NCBI RefSeq assembly: GCF_030408595.1
Contig: NZ_CP047080.1
Span: 2,891,001-2,955,000 of the forward strand
Reading direction: 5' to 3'
Source: Corynebacterium canis
GTDB taxonomy: Bacteria; Actinomycetota; Actinomycetes; Mycobacteriales; Mycobacteriaceae
Length of the DNA stretch: 64,000 bases
The notes below the pieces were generated by a model. It was not told where the DNA came from. It searched no databases and was given only the letters and a program-made list of their open reading frames with translations. Shown piece after piece: positions 1 through 9,746 of the stretch; position 1 is the stretch's first letter; every line of letters starts with the position of its first letter. The translations under genes were made by a program, and so were the position numbers.

Positions 1-1454
1 TCGATATACGGATTGGGGCCCGAATAGTTGATCGAAGGCGGCAGGACGCCGCGATTCAGGGATTGCACCACCTTGATCAGGCCCGCAGCACCGGCGGCGG
101 ATTCCGTATGCCCGAAATTGGTCTTGGCGCTGCCCAGCAGCAGCGGCTCGGTGGCGGGGCGGCCGCGGCCCAATACCTGGCCGAGCGCCGAAGCCTCGAT
201 CGGGTCGCCGAGAATGGTGCCGGTGCCGTGCGCCTCCACATAATCCACCGTATGCGGATCGATGCCCGCATCCCGGTAGGCGCGCTCGAGGACCGCGATC
301 TGCGCCTCGGGGTTCGGGGCCGTCAAACCATTGGAGCGACCGTCGGAATTCACGGCGGTGCCCTTGATCACGGCGTAGATGGTGTCGCCGGCGGCCAGCG
401 CGTCGTCGACACGCTTCAGTACCACGAGCCCGGCGCCGTCGGAACGGACAAAGCCGTCAGCGTCGTCGGAAAACGCGTGAATCCTGCCGGTGGGGCTGAG
501 CACGCCCAGCTCCCCAAAACCGGTGGTGGCAAAGGGGCTCGCCAAAATGTTCACGCCACCGGCGAGCGCAATATCTGCGTCCCCCGCCCGCAGGGCACGC
601 ACCGCATGATGCACGCTCACCAGGGACGAAGAACACGCCGTATCAATGCTTACGGAAGGCCCACGGAAATCAAAGGCGTACGAAACCCGGTTCGGGATAA
701 TCGAACTCGCCGTACCCGTCAATGCGTACGGGTGCGCCTCGGCGGGATCGGAGGCGATCATCAACCCGTAATCGTTGCTTGACGATCCGACATACACGCC
801 CACGTTTTCCCCGCGCAGCGAATTCGCCGGGATATGCGCCTGCTCGAGGGCCTCCCACGCCAATTCGAGGATAACCCGCTGCTGCGGGTCCATATTCGCA
901 GCCTCCAGCGGGGACAAGCCGAAAAACTCGGCGTCAAAGCTAGCGATGTCCTCTAAATAGCCGCCGGTGGTGGGGACGGCCGCCATCTTGGCCACCATAA
1001 TGTCATCGGCGGCGTACTCGGACCAGCGGCCCTCCGGGGGCTCGGACATGGCGTCGCGGCCGGTAACAAGGAGCTCCCAGAACTCCTCAATATTCAGCGC
1101 TTTTGGATAGCGCGCCGCCATGCCGACGATGGCGATATCGTGGGTGCCGGGCGAATCCGAAACCACCGTAAATTGCGGGCTCTCCGACCTCTTCGGTTGC
1201 CGCGACGGGCCTTCGATCAGCCGCAAACTCAGCGCGGCGATCGAGGGGAACTCGTAGGCGATGGTGGCGTCTAATTGGACGTCTAGGAGGTTTTCCAACT
1301 CCCCTGAAAGGATGACAACGTCGCGTGAAGACAACCCAAATGTTTCCATTGGTTTGTCGTCCGAGATCTCCCCTTCGGGTAAGCCTGTAGCGGTAGCCAC
1401 CCATGCCCGCAGCCAAGCTTTGAGCTCTGCCACGGTCATTTGACGTCGATCCAT
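1..1454 (-). CDS. pks13: Polyketide synthase Pks13, N-terminal part (ACP and ketosynthase), cut by window edge
   Basis: Condensing enzyme that joins two fatty acyl chains into the mycolic acid precursor, acting with FadD32 and the acyl-CoA carboxylase. The reading frame was translated by hand from ATG 1454 (minus strand), with AAAGG 7 bases upstream, and stays open to the window edge, giving about 484 residues. Residues 1-80 form an acyl carrier domain with the attachment motif GLSSRD (Ser43). From about residue 95 a ketosynthase follows, with DTACSSS (Cys274), EAHGTGT and KTNFGHTESAAG supplying the Cys-His-His set. An N-terminal ACP before KS is the Pks13 signature. The gene lies downstream of fadD32 but is separated by a terminator and 275 bp. 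The acyltransferase, second ACP and thioesterase must lie beyond base 1. Confidence 0.95.
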   Translation of the reverse strand, partial: MDRRQMTVAELKAWLRAWVATATGLPEGEISDDKPMETFGLSSRDVVILSGELENLLDVQLDATIAYEFPSIAALSLRLIEGPSRQPKRSESPQFTVVSDSPGTHDIAIVGMAARYPKALNIEEFWELLVTGRDAMSEPPEGRWSEYAADDIMVAKMAAVPTTGGYLEDIASFDAEFFGLSPLEAANMDPQQRVILELAWEALEQAHIPANSLRGENVGVYVGSSSNDYGLMIASDPAEAHPYALTGTASSIIPNRVSYAFDFRGPSVSIDTACSSSLVSVHHAVRALRAGDADIALAGGVNILASPFATTGFGELGVLSPTGRIHAFSDDADGFVRSDGAGLVVLKRVDDALAAGDTIYAVIKGTAVNSDGRSNGLTAPNPEAQIAVLERAYRDAGIDPHTVDYVEAHGTGTILGDPIEASALGQVLGRGRPATEPLLLGSAKTNFGHTESAAGAAGLIKVVQSLNRGVLPPSINYSGPNPYI

Positions 1455-1675
1455 CACAACACCTTTACAGTTCTATGAGTAAGTTCTAACCCCTCAAGGC
1501 TACCCGCCGTGCACAGCAAGAATCTCTTAACCCAGGCATGTTGAAACCCTAAGTCGAATCATCGCAGTTCAACGGGCCTCGTAAATTCTCAGGGTAACAG
1601 ACTCATCGTTTCCCCACGGTATTCTGTTACAAAGCCGATACAGCACTCAGAAAACCTAGCGCGGCACCCGCACCC

Positions 1676-1718
1676 AAAAAGCAACGCCCGGAAAGGGGTC
1701 TCCCAGGCGTTGCTTTTC
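1676..1718 (-). terminator. Intrinsic terminator of fadD32
   Basis: A perfect 12-bp inverted repeat (1677-1688 with 1706-1717) with a 17-base loop is followed, in minus-strand reading, by a T run at 1680-1676. It lies just after the fadD32 stop and before pks13. Confidence 0.85.
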
Positions 1719-1729
1719 TAGTCAGGCCT

Positions 1730-3580
1730 TTAGCCCTCGGCCAGGTATGCGTTCTTGCACACGCGGCGGGCAATCTTGCCGGAGGAGCTGCGCGGGATTT
1801 CGCCCAGGCCCACGATGCGGATCTCGTGGGGAACCACGCCGTGGTTCTTGGTCACAGCGGCGCGGATCGCCTCGATGGCGGCGGCGTCACCGGATTCGTC
1901 CTTGGTGCGCTCACGCTCCGCGAAGATAACCAGCTTCTCCACATCGTCGCCCTCGATGGCGAAGGCCGCGATGGCTGCGGGCTCGACATGGTCGGTCGCA
2001 TGATCAACGGTGTATTCGATGTCCTGGGGGTAGTGGTTACGGCCGGCAACCACGATCAGGTCCTTCAGGCGGCCGGTGATATACACCTCATTATCGATGA
2101 TGGCGCCGAGGTCACCGGTGGCCATCCAGCGGTTATCGTCCGGGAAGCCCGCGGCGCGGGAGTTTTCATGCAGCCGGGCGATCAGCGTGTTGTGGAAGGT
2201 CGCGGCGGTTTCCTCCGGACGATCCAGGTAGCCGAGCGCCATGTTCTGGCCATGCGCCCAGAATTCGCCGATCTGGCCGTCCGCCAATTCCGTGCGGGTT
2301 TCCGGATCCACAACCACCAGCGCCTGCGGCTGCACCACGGAACCGTTGGACATCAACGGCACGGCATTGTCCTGGTTTTCTTCCACGACCTCGACCACAC
2401 CCTCGCTGAGCTTTTCGCGGTCGGCGTAAATGATCAGCGGACGCTTGTCGGTCTGCGGGGTGCTCACCAGCAGGGACGCCTCGGCCAGGCCGTAGGACGG
2501 GCGGATCATGCCACGCTCCAGGCCATAGCGGGAGAACGCGTCAAAGAATTGGTTCACGGCCTTCGCGGTCACCGGCTCGGAGCCGACGATCAAGCCATCG
2601 AGGGCGCTTAGGTCCAGCTCCTCGCCCTCGGCGGGCTGGCCGTAGCGAACACCAAGCTCCAGCGCGAAGTTCGGCACCACGGTGTACACATTGACATCGT
2701 TGTCGCGCTTGTTCAGCTGCTTGGTCCAGCGGGACGGCTGCTGGATAAAGTCGCGCGGCGTCATAAACTCCATTTCCAGGCCCAGGATGGTCACAAACGC
2801 GGCCAGGATAATGCCCATATCGTGGTGCAGCGGCAGCCAGGTGACCAGGCGCAGCGGCGTTTGCAGGCGGGCCGCGGTGAAGATCTGCAGCACATTGGTC
2901 ATTACCGAACGGTGCGTGAGCACCACGCCGGCCGGGACGCGAGTGGAACCGGAGGTGTATTGCAGGAAGGCGACCATGTCCAGCGGAGCCTGCGTGGATT
3001 GCGCCAGCATCGCCTGCACCTCGGGCAGGGTCAGCGGGTTCACCCAGCTTTCGGCCAGGGAGTCCGGCAGCGAGTCCACCGAAATGATGCGCGGACGTTC
3101 CGCCGCGGGCACCTCTGCAAAGTGGGCACGCACGGAAGCTGCGGCCGGGGTGTGGGTAAGCACGATCTTCGGCTTGCAATCCCCAAGCACGGCCTGCAGG
3201 TGGTCGGCATGGCCCGGCTCGTTCGGATCGTACAGCGGCACGGGCACCATGCCCGCATACATGGCGCCGATAAAGCCGAACAAATATTCGGGGCTATTGC
3301 CGGCGAGCACGGCGACGCGGTCGCCGATGGTGCCCACCTGCTGCAGGCGGGCCGCCACGGCCTTAATGCGGGTATTGATCTGCGCTCGGGTGTAATCAAC
3401 CGCCACGCCATCGCGATCAGAAGAGAAGTCCCAGAATCGCATGCAATGCCGATCTCCACCCCCCTGCATCGCCTCTGCTTGGTACAGGGTTTCGCATAGC
3501 CCAGCGAGGTTCATCTGCGGCGGCAGGGTGATTTGGCCCTGTTCGTCAAAAAACTGACCAATTACGGCATGAAGATCCAT
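1730..3580 (-). CDS. fadD32: Long-chain fatty-acyl-AMP ligase FadD32
   Basis: Activates the meromycolate-type fatty acid as an acyl adenylate and loads it on the N-terminal ACP of Pks13. The 616-residue protein has the adenylate-forming P-loop YTSGSTRVPAG near residue 208, a GRLKDLIVVAGRNHYPQD block near 520 and a C-terminal SSSGKIARR lysine motif. Length and neighbours fit the FAAL FadD32 rather than an acyl-CoA ligase. Start ATG 3580 has GAGGAG 6 bases upstream. It is followed by a strong terminator before pks13 and preceded, 74 bp away, by the cutinase-like gene. Confidence 0.95.
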   Translation of the reverse strand: MDLHAVIGQFFDEQGQITLPPQMNLAGLCETLYQAEAMQGGGDRHCMRFWDFSSDRDGVAVDYTRAQINTRIKAVAARLQQVGTIGDRVAVLAGNSPEYLFGFIGAMYAGMVPVPLYDPNEPGHADHLQAVLGDCKPKIVLTHTPAAASVRAHFAEVPAAERPRIISVDSLPDSLAESWVNPLTLPEVQAMLAQSTQAPLDMVAFLQYTSGSTRVPAGVVLTHRSVMTNVLQIFTAARLQTPLRLVTWLPLHHDMGIILAAFVTILGLEMEFMTPRDFIQQPSRWTKQLNKRDNDVNVYTVVPNFALELGVRYGQPAEGEELDLSALDGLIVGSEPVTAKAVNQFFDAFSRYGLERGMIRPSYGLAEASLLVSTPQTDKRPLIIYADREKLSEGVVEVVEENQDNAVPLMSNGSVVQPQALVVVDPETRTELADGQIGEFWAHGQNMALGYLDRPEETAATFHNTLIARLHENSRAAGFPDDNRWMATGDLGAIIDNEVYITGRLKDLIVVAGRNHYPQDIEYTVDHATDHVEPAAIAAFAIEGDDVEKLVIFAERERTKDESGDAAAIEAIRAAVTKNHGVVPHEIRIVGLGEIPRSSSGKIARRVCKNAYLAEG

Positions 3581-3654
3581 GGTACTCCTCTAGTGGTTGC
3601 AAGATACTTAGTGAAGTCTAATGCTTTCCCTAGTGAACATACAAGGGATTCGAC

Positions 3655-4560
3655 TTATTTGTTGATTAAATCTGTTGCCCAGTCCACCAACCACGTAGAT
3701 GTCGTTGTTCCGGGGATCACATTCGGATTTGTGGCGTATTGTGCGTGAATACCATTCGCCGCAATGAGCGCCTCCGCACGTTCCAACGCATTCAACACAT
3801 TGAGCGGGGCATCACAAATGTGATCATCGGGCGCGCATATTTCCACGGTTCGGTCATTGAGGGTACCGAAGCCGCCGGGGCGTGTACCCCGCATTGTCGC
3901 CTCCGGAACTATCGGCTGAATAAGCGCATTCACAGGGCGCAATGCAACTTCCGCGCCGACGCCGGACACGGGGTTGCCCACGTGCTGCCCGTATTGCGCT
4001 TCTCGACGCCCATCCGCCACCAGCGCCACGCCACGAATACGCTCCGCGGGCACAATGTCCGCACTACCGGTTCCGATCACAGAAGCGATATCGCCCAAGA
4101 ACACCGCGCCCTGCGAGAATCCCACCAAGATGAAATCCGTAAGCGGGCATTCCCCATGCGTAGCGCGCATTTCCTCTTCCGCCTTGGCGCTGCCCTCATT
4201 ACGAGATTGGTCGTAGCTGACCTCGTGCATCGCGTGGATATTGCGGAATTGCGCGGTGTATGGAACCGTCCACACCTTCACGTCATCCGGGGAGAAGCGC
4301 TCCTGGAGGGGTTGCGTGAGCGTCAGCATAAAGGAGGTCGGATTGGCCGCCGGATGCACCGGGTCATCGGTGGCGCTGGATTCCCACGTGCCGGGGGCTG
4401 CGATCACCTCGACGTCCGGGCACCACTCCGGCTGCGTTGCCGTCGGCGGTTCAGGGGTTGGGGGCTCAGGCTGCGGCGGCTGAACCAACCAACGGACCAC
4501 GCCCAATGTGATCAGCACGAGCACAATGAGCGCAACCAGAATTGTTAGGACCTTCTTCAT
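3655..4560 (-). CDS. Cutinase-family envelope lipase (Culp6/Rv3802c-like)
   Basis: Probable phospholipase/thioesterase of the mycolate locus, equivalent in position to Rv3802c. An N-terminal membrane anchor (about residues 5-26) is followed by a proline-rich linker and a serine-hydrolase domain with the nucleophile elbow GFSQG, a late Asp-rich loop with two Cys (EICAPDDHICD) and a likely catalytic His in ANGIHAQ. Paired cysteines fit cutinase disulfides. ATG 4560 is preferred; an in-frame TTG at 4572 would overlap the upstream lipoprotein gene by 7 bp. It sits at the end of the cop1-lipoprotein-lipase run. Substrate is inferred from family and locus only. Confidence 0.85.
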   Translation of the reverse strand: MKKVLTILVALIVLVLITLGVVRWLVQPPQPEPPTPEPPTATQPEWCPDVEVIAAPGTWESSATDDPVHPAANPTSFMLTLTQPLQERFSPDDVKVWTVPYTAQFRNIHAMHEVSYDQSRNEGSAKAEEEMRATHGECPLTDFILVGFSQGAVFLGDIASVIGTGSADIVPAERIRGVALVADGRREAQYGQHVGNPVSGVGAEVALRPVNALIQPIVPEATMRGTRPGGFGTLNDRTVEICAPDDHICDAPLNVLNALERAEALIAANGIHAQYATNPNVIPGTTTSTWLVDWATDLINK

Positions 4561-4565
4561 AGGAT

Positions 4566-5042
4566 CTAGCAATACGCATTTTTCGCGGCCGCCGCAATTG
4601 CGTCCGCCAACGCCTCGGGCGATTCGCTGCTGCGCCCTTGCTCAATCAGCTGACCCGCTACAGCATCCACCGTAAAGCTCTTCTGGCCAAGTTCATTGGC
4701 CCGGCACACCTCGGTAGCGGCCGCGATCAATTGGTCCTCGATGCCTTCTACCTTGACTTTCTTATCCTCCAATTCCTGGAGGAAGTCCTCATCTTGGGGT
4801 GTGCGCTCGGGCGTGATCTCGGGCAGCGAAGAGATCTCTTGGGCGGCCCGATCCTTGGCGGTCGGCTCGCTGGATTCGGTGCCGGAAGACTCCGAACTAG
4901 TGCTTGATGCACCCGAACTCGCGGTCGTCGCACGGCTCAGCGAGGTCGCCGAAGTGGACTCGGTGTCTTCGGAGGTGGCGCCGCCACAAGCCACCAGGGT
5001 GCAGGCGGCTGCGACGATGGCGAACGCGTATCGGATGGTCAC
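4566..5042 (-). CDS. Secreted lipoprotein with DUF732-like domain
   Basis: A 158-residue lipoprotein: signal peptide with lipobox LVAC (lipidated Cys about residue 19), then a Ser/Thr-rich low-complexity linker (about 22-65), then an acidic helical domain ending in Cys. The domain pattern (DFL..L near the start, VC in the middle, AYC at the end) resembles DUF732, a small secreted actinobacterial domain of unknown function. The start codon overlaps the stop of the mycolyltransferase gene upstream by 4 bp, so the two are translationally coupled. A role in mycolate transport or transfer is only suggested by context. Confidence 0.8.
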   Translation of the reverse strand: MTIRYAFAIVAAACTLVACGGATSEDTESTSATSLSRATTASSGASSTSSESSGTESSEPTAKDRAAQEISSLPEITPERTPQDEDFLQELEDKKVKVEGIEDQLIAAATEVCRANELGQKSFTVDAVAGQLIEQGRSSESPEALADAIAAAAKNAYC

Positions 5043-6961
5043 TTCTTCTCCTCAATGATGCGCCCGTTTACCTGCTGGATCACGCCGTGCTGGAAGGTCA
5101 CGGATTCTCCACCGGCAGGGATCTTCTCTTGGTCCGAGACTGGGAAGCCGTATTCGCCTTGCTCATACTGCTTCTTGCCCCAAGCGTCGTAGATGTCACC
5201 GTACAGGATGTAGTGCGCACCCGTACCGGCGCTCCAATACATGTTGCCGTGCTCGAACTTCTGGAACGCGCCACCGTCGATGGGAAGTTCATTGGACTGC
5301 GGCGCACCCAAGCGGGAGTTTACGGTATCAATTTCGCCATACTTTTGCGCGATAATACCTTGCACGGTAAATGCGTGATTGTCTTTAGTACGGATCACAT
5401 ACCCGCCCTGGAATTGCTGAACAACATTTTCGCCGACCTCTTTCGGGCCGGAGGTGGGGTACTTCAATACGCCCTGCTCATGCTTGAGGCGTCCCCAAGC
5501 TTCCTTCATGTCATTCGGTACGGCGTGCGCATTGGTTTCCGGGGTCCAATAAATCGACCCATGTTCAAATTGCACGTAACGTCCCACACCGTCCGAGGTG
5601 GCCTGCTCGCCGCTGGTGGGGAAACCCAACCACGATTCGGTGCCGCCAAGCTCGGAATAGTGCGCGCCGATGCGTCCGATAAGCACGTGCGCCCCGGTGT
5701 TCGGCGACCAATACGCGCGGCCGTTGCGGTAGTCTTGCGCCTTGCCGCCCGGGACGTCGTATTCGTTAGTCACGCAGGAGCCGTACGCGCCGTCCTTGGT
5801 CAGCTCGCCGATAGCGCCGCCGGTGGTGCATTCCGCGCCGCGGTCCTGGTCCTCCAATTGCAAGCTGTCCGCGATGTGCGGCCAGGCCTGCGTCATTTCG
5901 AACTGCCAATACGGCCAGTTATGGATCCCGGAGGGTCGGAACATCGCCGTCACCGGCACATTGGCCTTTTTCGCGCGATCCACAAACGTCTGCGTGGTCA
6001 TGCGGGACACCACCTCAAGCCCCATGCCGGAGGCCTCCGCGGGCGCCTGCGCCACGGAGCCAGGTTGACCGTAATCGTCGCGGCCCGACCCGGCAGACAC
6101 ATACACCGTCTTGCCCTTGAGCGCCTCCACGCCAAGCTTGGGGTCATTGTCAATCCACCGCTGGGAACCGTACGGGCCCCACATGTTTTCCGCGTTATAG
6201 CCGCCACCATCGCTCATCGCGGCGCCAATCATCGCAGGCATGCCGGAAGACGTGGTGTCCAGGTAGCCCGAGAAGGAGCCCACAAAGTTGAACATATCCG
6301 GGCGGTGCTGCGCCAGATTCATTGCGGCGGTGCCGCCCATGGAAATGCCCAGGATGGCGCGCTGCCCATTGGAGCGGTAACCATTCTTAAGCACGGCGGG
6401 CAATTCCTCAGTAAGGAAGGTTTCCCACTTATAATGCTTGCCCTTGTCAGGTTTATCCCAGTCTGTGTAGAAGGAGGACTCACCTCCCACTGGGAGAATT
6501 ACGTTGACGTTCTTATCAGCAAATTGTTGCTCAATGTTGGTGTAAAGCGTCCAGCCGCTTTCCTCCTCGATGGCGCGCAGGCCGTCGAGCGCCCACACCT
6601 CGGGGAACTTCGCGTCCTTCTTGGAGTGCCAATCGCGGGCCAGCAGGATCTGCACCTGGATGGGCTTTTCCGGCATGGCTGCGGACTTAATAAATACCGC
6701 GATGCGGCGATCCGTAAGCCATTCCACGCGGTCTACGTCCACGCCTTCCGGCAACCCTGCGATATCGGGGTGATCAGTGCGGATGGGCGTCCGCTGCGGA
6801 GCCTCGCCCCCTTCCAGGTATCCCGTAATGCCGTTGGAACCTGCGCTCGGGCTGGGCGCGGTAGATTGCGCCACCGCAACCGGCATCGGGACGAGCAGGG
6901 TCAGGGGAACCAGTACGGCCGCGATGCGGAGGGCGCGGCGTGGCAGAGAGATGGAGCGCAT
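5039..6961 (-). CDS. cop1: Corynomycolyltransferase with C-terminal LGFP repeats (Cop1/CmytA-like)
   Basis: Secreted esterase that transfers corynomycolate from trehalose monomycolate to arabinogalactan or to another trehalose monomycolate. Of 640 residues, 1-31 are a signal peptide ending AVA-Q. The antigen-85/esterase-D fold follows, with nucleophile GISMGG and a late His in SGIHNWPYW. The C-terminal half carries about four LGFP-type repeats (for example [35 protein letters not shown]), thought to tether the protein to the wall. This fusion is the Cop1/PS1 architecture. It is the first gene of a run with the lipoprotein and cutinase-like genes; cmytB upstream has its own terminator. Confidence 0.92.
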   Translation of the reverse strand: MRSISLPRRALRIAAVLVPLTLLVPMPVAVAQSTAPSPSAGSNGITGYLEGGEAPQRTPIRTDHPDIAGLPEGVDVDRVEWLTDRRIAVFIKSAAMPEKPIQVQILLARDWHSKKDAKFPEVWALDGLRAIEEESGWTLYTNIEQQFADKNVNVILPVGGESSFYTDWDKPDKGKHYKWETFLTEELPAVLKNGYRSNGQRAILGISMGGTAAMNLAQHRPDMFNFVGSFSGYLDTTSSGMPAMIGAAMSDGGGYNAENMWGPYGSQRWIDNDPKLGVEALKGKTVYVSAGSGRDDYGQPGSVAQAPAEASGMGLEVVSRMTTQTFVDRAKKANVPVTAMFRPSGIHNWPYWQFEMTQAWPHIADSLQLEDQDRGAECTTGGAIGELTKDGAYGSCVTNEYDVPGGKAQDYRNGRAYWSPNTGAHVLIGRIGAHYSELGGTESWLGFPTSGEQATSDGVGRYVQFEHGSIYWTPETNAHAVPNDMKEAWGRLKHEQGVLKYPTSGPKEVGENVVQQFQGGYVIRTKDNHAFTVQGIIAQKYGEIDTVNSRLGAPQSNELPIDGGAFQKFEHGNMYWSAGTGAHYILYGDIYDAWGKKQYEQGEYGFPVSDQEKIPAGGESVTFQHGVIQQVNGRIIEEKK

Positions 6962-7100
6962 GAATTTGTGTCCTCAACGAATAAAAAGATTGCACACGAT
7001 GCGCTTAAGTTTAAGTACAACTTGAAGGTTGTGGTAGTTGTGACACACGGTAATTTTTTAAATTCTTGTGACTCGGGTGTTCTGAGGGCTCCCTGAACGT

Positions 7101-7128
7101 GAAAAAACCGCACCCGAAGGTGCGGTTA
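7101..7128 (-). terminator. Intrinsic terminator of the second mycolyltransferase gene
   Basis: A 9-bp GC-rich perfect stem (7106-7114 with 7119-7127) with a UUCG-type tetraloop is followed in minus reading by six T at 7107-7102. It separates cmytB from cop1. Confidence 0.9.
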
Positions 7129-7142
7129 TATTCATGCTCGGC

Positions 7143-8165
7143 TTAGCGAGCGTTCATCACATCCAAGACGCGGTCACGGGTGCGCCACAACTCATCGGTC
7201 CACAACCTCCAGTTGTGAATACCAACGGCCGGGTAGTTGGTCGCCGGATTCAGGCCCTTGGAACGAGCCTCCCGCTCCCACTCCTGGGTGGTGCTACGAG
7301 CCAGCCACTCCAAGCCGGAACCCATGAAACGCTGATCCAACGGCAAGCCGTGATCCTCCGGAGCCCACGCGCCGGTAGCGGCGGAAATGTAAACGTCCGA
7401 ACCCTTCAGGCCCTCCATGTTGTGGAAGGGGTCATTCTCAAAGCGACGCGGGTTAGTGATACTGCCGTACATCGCGTTCAGGTTGAAGCCGCCGGTCTCC
7501 AGCAGGGCAAGACGCAGCAGGGTCTGCATGCCCGGAGCGGTGGTGTGCAGGTAGCCGGAGTAGGACAAAGCCTGGCGGAACTGATTCGGGTGCCGGGCCG
7601 CAAGGTTCAGGGCGGCGGTACCACCCATGGACAGGCCGGCGATGGAGTTATTGGTCGGGGACACGCCGAAGTGCTGCTGCAGGTAGCCCGGCAGCTCGGA
7701 GGTCAGGAAGGTCTCCCACTTGTAGGTGACCGGCTCGGCGGAAAACGCTGCGGAGTTCTCCCAGTCAGAGTAGAAGGAACCCGCGCCACCAACCGGCATC
7801 ACGAGGGTCAGATTGGAATCCACGTACGCAGCCTGAGCGTTCGAGTACACGGTCCAACCCGTGAAGTTATCGTCGGCACGCATACCGTCGAGGAGATAGA
7901 AACCTGCGTTACCGCCAGCGCGAGCGGGCTGCACCAAAACAGGCACGTTACGGCCCATTGCTTGAGACCAGACGTCACAACGCTGCACCCAGTGCTGCGC
8001 CGCGTCCCAGTCACAAGTTCCGGTGGCATCAGGGCGAAGCGTGTCGCGCGCATCAGCCTGTGCGACACCACTGCCTGCAACGGCAAGCCCTGCTGCTGCA
8101 GCCACAGCCATAGCGACTACTGTCGCGCTACGGCCGACTGCGCGAAGTCGGTTCATGATGGTCAT
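7143..8165 (-). CDS. cmytB: Corynomycolyltransferase (CmytB/Cmt2-like, antigen 85 family)
   Basis: Secreted mycolyltransferase without LGFP repeats, acting in trehalose dimycolate formation and cell-wall mycoloylation. The start is taken at ATG 8165 because GAGGAGAA lies 4 bases upstream; an ATG at 8213 would add 16 residues before the signal peptide and has no such site. The 340-residue product has a signal peptide ending near AQA-D, the nucleophile elbow GLSMGG, and a late His in VGIHNWRLW. The downstream terminator makes it a separate unit from cop1. In other corynebacteria aftB lies between this gene and ubiA; here only 80-130 bp do. Confidence 0.92.
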   Translation of the reverse strand: MTIMNRLRAVGRSATVVAMAVAAAAGLAVAGSGVAQADARDTLRPDATGTCDWDAAQHWVQRCDVWSQAMGRNVPVLVQPARAGGNAGFYLLDGMRADDNFTGWTVYSNAQAAYVDSNLTLVMPVGGAGSFYSDWENSAAFSAEPVTYKWETFLTSELPGYLQQHFGVSPTNNSIAGLSMGGTAALNLAARHPNQFRQALSYSGYLHTTAPGMQTLLRLALLETGGFNLNAMYGSITNPRRFENDPFHNMEGLKGSDVYISAATGAWAPEDHGLPLDQRFMGSGLEWLARSTTQEWEREARSKGLNPATNYPAVGIHNWRLWTDELWRTRDRVLDVMNAR

Positions 8166-8294
8166 GGTTCTCCTCGGTCGGGTTTTTCCCAGTACTCGAT
8201 TGCGCATTGACATTGGGACTATCGCCCCAGCTTTTCCAAAATGTTACATCCTTAATCCGCGCAAAGCTAGATGCAAGATTTTCTGCGGGGTGTT

Positions 8295-9242
8295 TTAAGC
8301 CGGATTTACGTACACAGCAAGCACGATGCAAACCACCCATAGCAGGGCTAATGCCTGCAAAGTGCGGTCTGAAAGAGCCAATTCATCAGGGGCACCCCCG
8401 TCACCCCGATCGATGTCCGCTGCATAGCGAAGAATTGCCACGGTAAAGGGCACCATGGACACCTGATACCAAACACCCCCGTGCATATCGAAGCCCCACA
8501 GCGCATAAGACATCACCACGGCCGTAGCCGACAGGGTCCACACAAAGCGTAGATAGGGAGCTGTGTAACCCTCAAGAGACTTACGGATCTTTGCGCCCGA
8601 ACGCTCAGCTAGCAGAATCTCTGCATAACGTTTTCCTGAGGCCATAAACAGGGAACCGAAAGCAGCCACCAAGAGGAACCATTGCGAAAGCATGATCCCC
8701 GCCGCAACGCCGCCTGCCATTGCGCGCAACATAAAACCGGAAGAGACCAATGCAATGTCAATTACCGGCTGATGTTTCCACCCAAAGCAATAGCCCAATT
8801 GGAGCGCAATATAAATGCCAACCACCACGCACAAATCCTTGCCGGAGGTAGCCAACCAGGAGGCGCCCAACGCCCCGCCGATCAACAACACCGCCATCAG
8901 ATACGCGAGCCAAATCGGCAATACACCTGCGGCGATGGGCCGGAATTGCTTCGTCGGATGCGCCCGATCGGCCTCCACGTCGCGCGCGTCATTGATCAGG
9001 TAGATCGACGACGCCGCCATACAAAAAACGGCGAACGCAATAGCGACGTCGATAAGCGTCGTGGGGTTCAGCAATGCGGAACTACCCGCCGCGGCCGGCG
9101 CAGCGAGCACCAAAACATTCTTCACCCACTGCTTTGGCCGCAGCGCTTTCACCATGCCATCCAAAAGGTTTTTCGGAGGCTTCTTATTCGTATGTGTGTC
9201 CAGTCCAGTGGTATGCGGTTCGGAGCCGATCGGCTGGTTCAT
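8295..9242 (-). CDS. ubiA: Decaprenyl-phosphate phosphoribosyltransferase (DPPR synthase)
   Basis: Membrane prenyltransferase that adds phosphoribose from PRPP to decaprenyl phosphate, the first committed step to the arabinose donor decaprenylphosphoryl-arabinose. The 315-residue protein has a hydrophilic start, then about nine membrane segments and the UbiA motif NDARDVEADRAHPTK near residue 80, with a second Asp-rich loop later (GFDMHGG to DIDRGDGG). The start codon abuts the stop of the PAP2 phosphatase gene, which would remove the 5-phosphate made here. Homologue of Rv3806c. Confidence 0.93.
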   Translation of the reverse strand: MNQPIGSEPHTTGLDTHTNKKPPKNLLDGMVKALRPKQWVKNVLVLAAPAAAGSSALLNPTTLIDVAIAFAVFCMAASSIYLINDARDVEADRAHPTKQFRPIAAGVLPIWLAYLMAVLLIGGALGASWLATSGKDLCVVVGIYIALQLGYCFGWKHQPVIDIALVSSGFMLRAMAGGVAAGIMLSQWFLLVAAFGSLFMASGKRYAEILLAERSGAKIRKSLEGYTAPYLRFVWTLSATAVVMSYALWGFDMHGGVWYQVSMVPFTVAILRYAADIDRGDGGAPDELALSDRTLQALALLWVVCIVLAVYVNPA

Positions 9243-9746
9243 TTACTTCTGCCTTTCCTGCACCAGTTTCGCGGTGAGTGCACCCAAGAGCGCGCCCACG
9301 GCAACATCCGTGGGGTAATGCACACCCAAAATCATCCGCGAAAGCATCATCAGCGGCACGCCAAGCAACGGGGTGCGGCGGCCTGCCAGCGTACTTAAGC
9401 TCACCAGCGCCGCCGTCGTCGACGTTGCATGCGAGCTCGGGAAACTGAGCTTACTGGGGGTGGAAACGCCGATGGTAATCCGCTCGTCATCGGGCCGCGG
9501 CCGCCGCACCACGCGTTTCAGCACCACACTCGCCGCGTGACTCACAAACGCGGCCACCGCCAGGCGCAACCACGCACCACGACGCCGCTTATCGACGACC
9601 GCGCCAACCAGGCCCAAGGCCAGCCAACCCGCCGCGTGCTCACCAAAAAAACTCATGCCGCGAGCGATCGGCAGCGACGCCTTCGGCGCTATTCGTTGCA
9701 GGTAAACAAGAACCTCAGCCTCGTGGAACGGGTCGCCCTTGGTCAC
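9243..9746 (-). CDS. PAP2-family phosphatase, probable decaprenylphosphoryl-5-phosphoribose phosphatase
   Basis: Likely dephosphorylates the UbiA product to decaprenylphosphoryl-ribose (the Rv3807c position). The three PAP2 motifs are visible: KRVVRRPRP, SFPSSHAT and HYPTDVAVG, in a protein of about 167 residues with several membrane helices. GTG 9746 is chosen because it forms a GTGA overlap with the glfT2 stop; an in-frame TTG at 9764 would add six residues. It lies between glfT2 and ubiA in a tightly packed operon. The exact substrate is inferred from context. Confidence 0.88.
   Translation of the reverse strand: MTKGDPFHEAEVLVYLQRIAPKASLPIARGMSFFGEHAAGWLALGLVGAVVDKRRRGAWLRLAVAAFVSHAASVVLKRVVRRPRPDDERITIGVSTPSKLSFPSSHATSTTAALVSLSTLAGRRTPLLGVPLMMLSRMILGVHYPTDVAVGALLGALTAKLVQERQK

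Noticed and set aside
4904..7096. A 730-residue plus-strand ORF opposite the mycolyltransferase gene
   Set aside because: Its frame mirrors the cop1 coding sequence. The translation is Arg/His/Gly-rich without domains, while the minus strand encodes a recognised enzyme.
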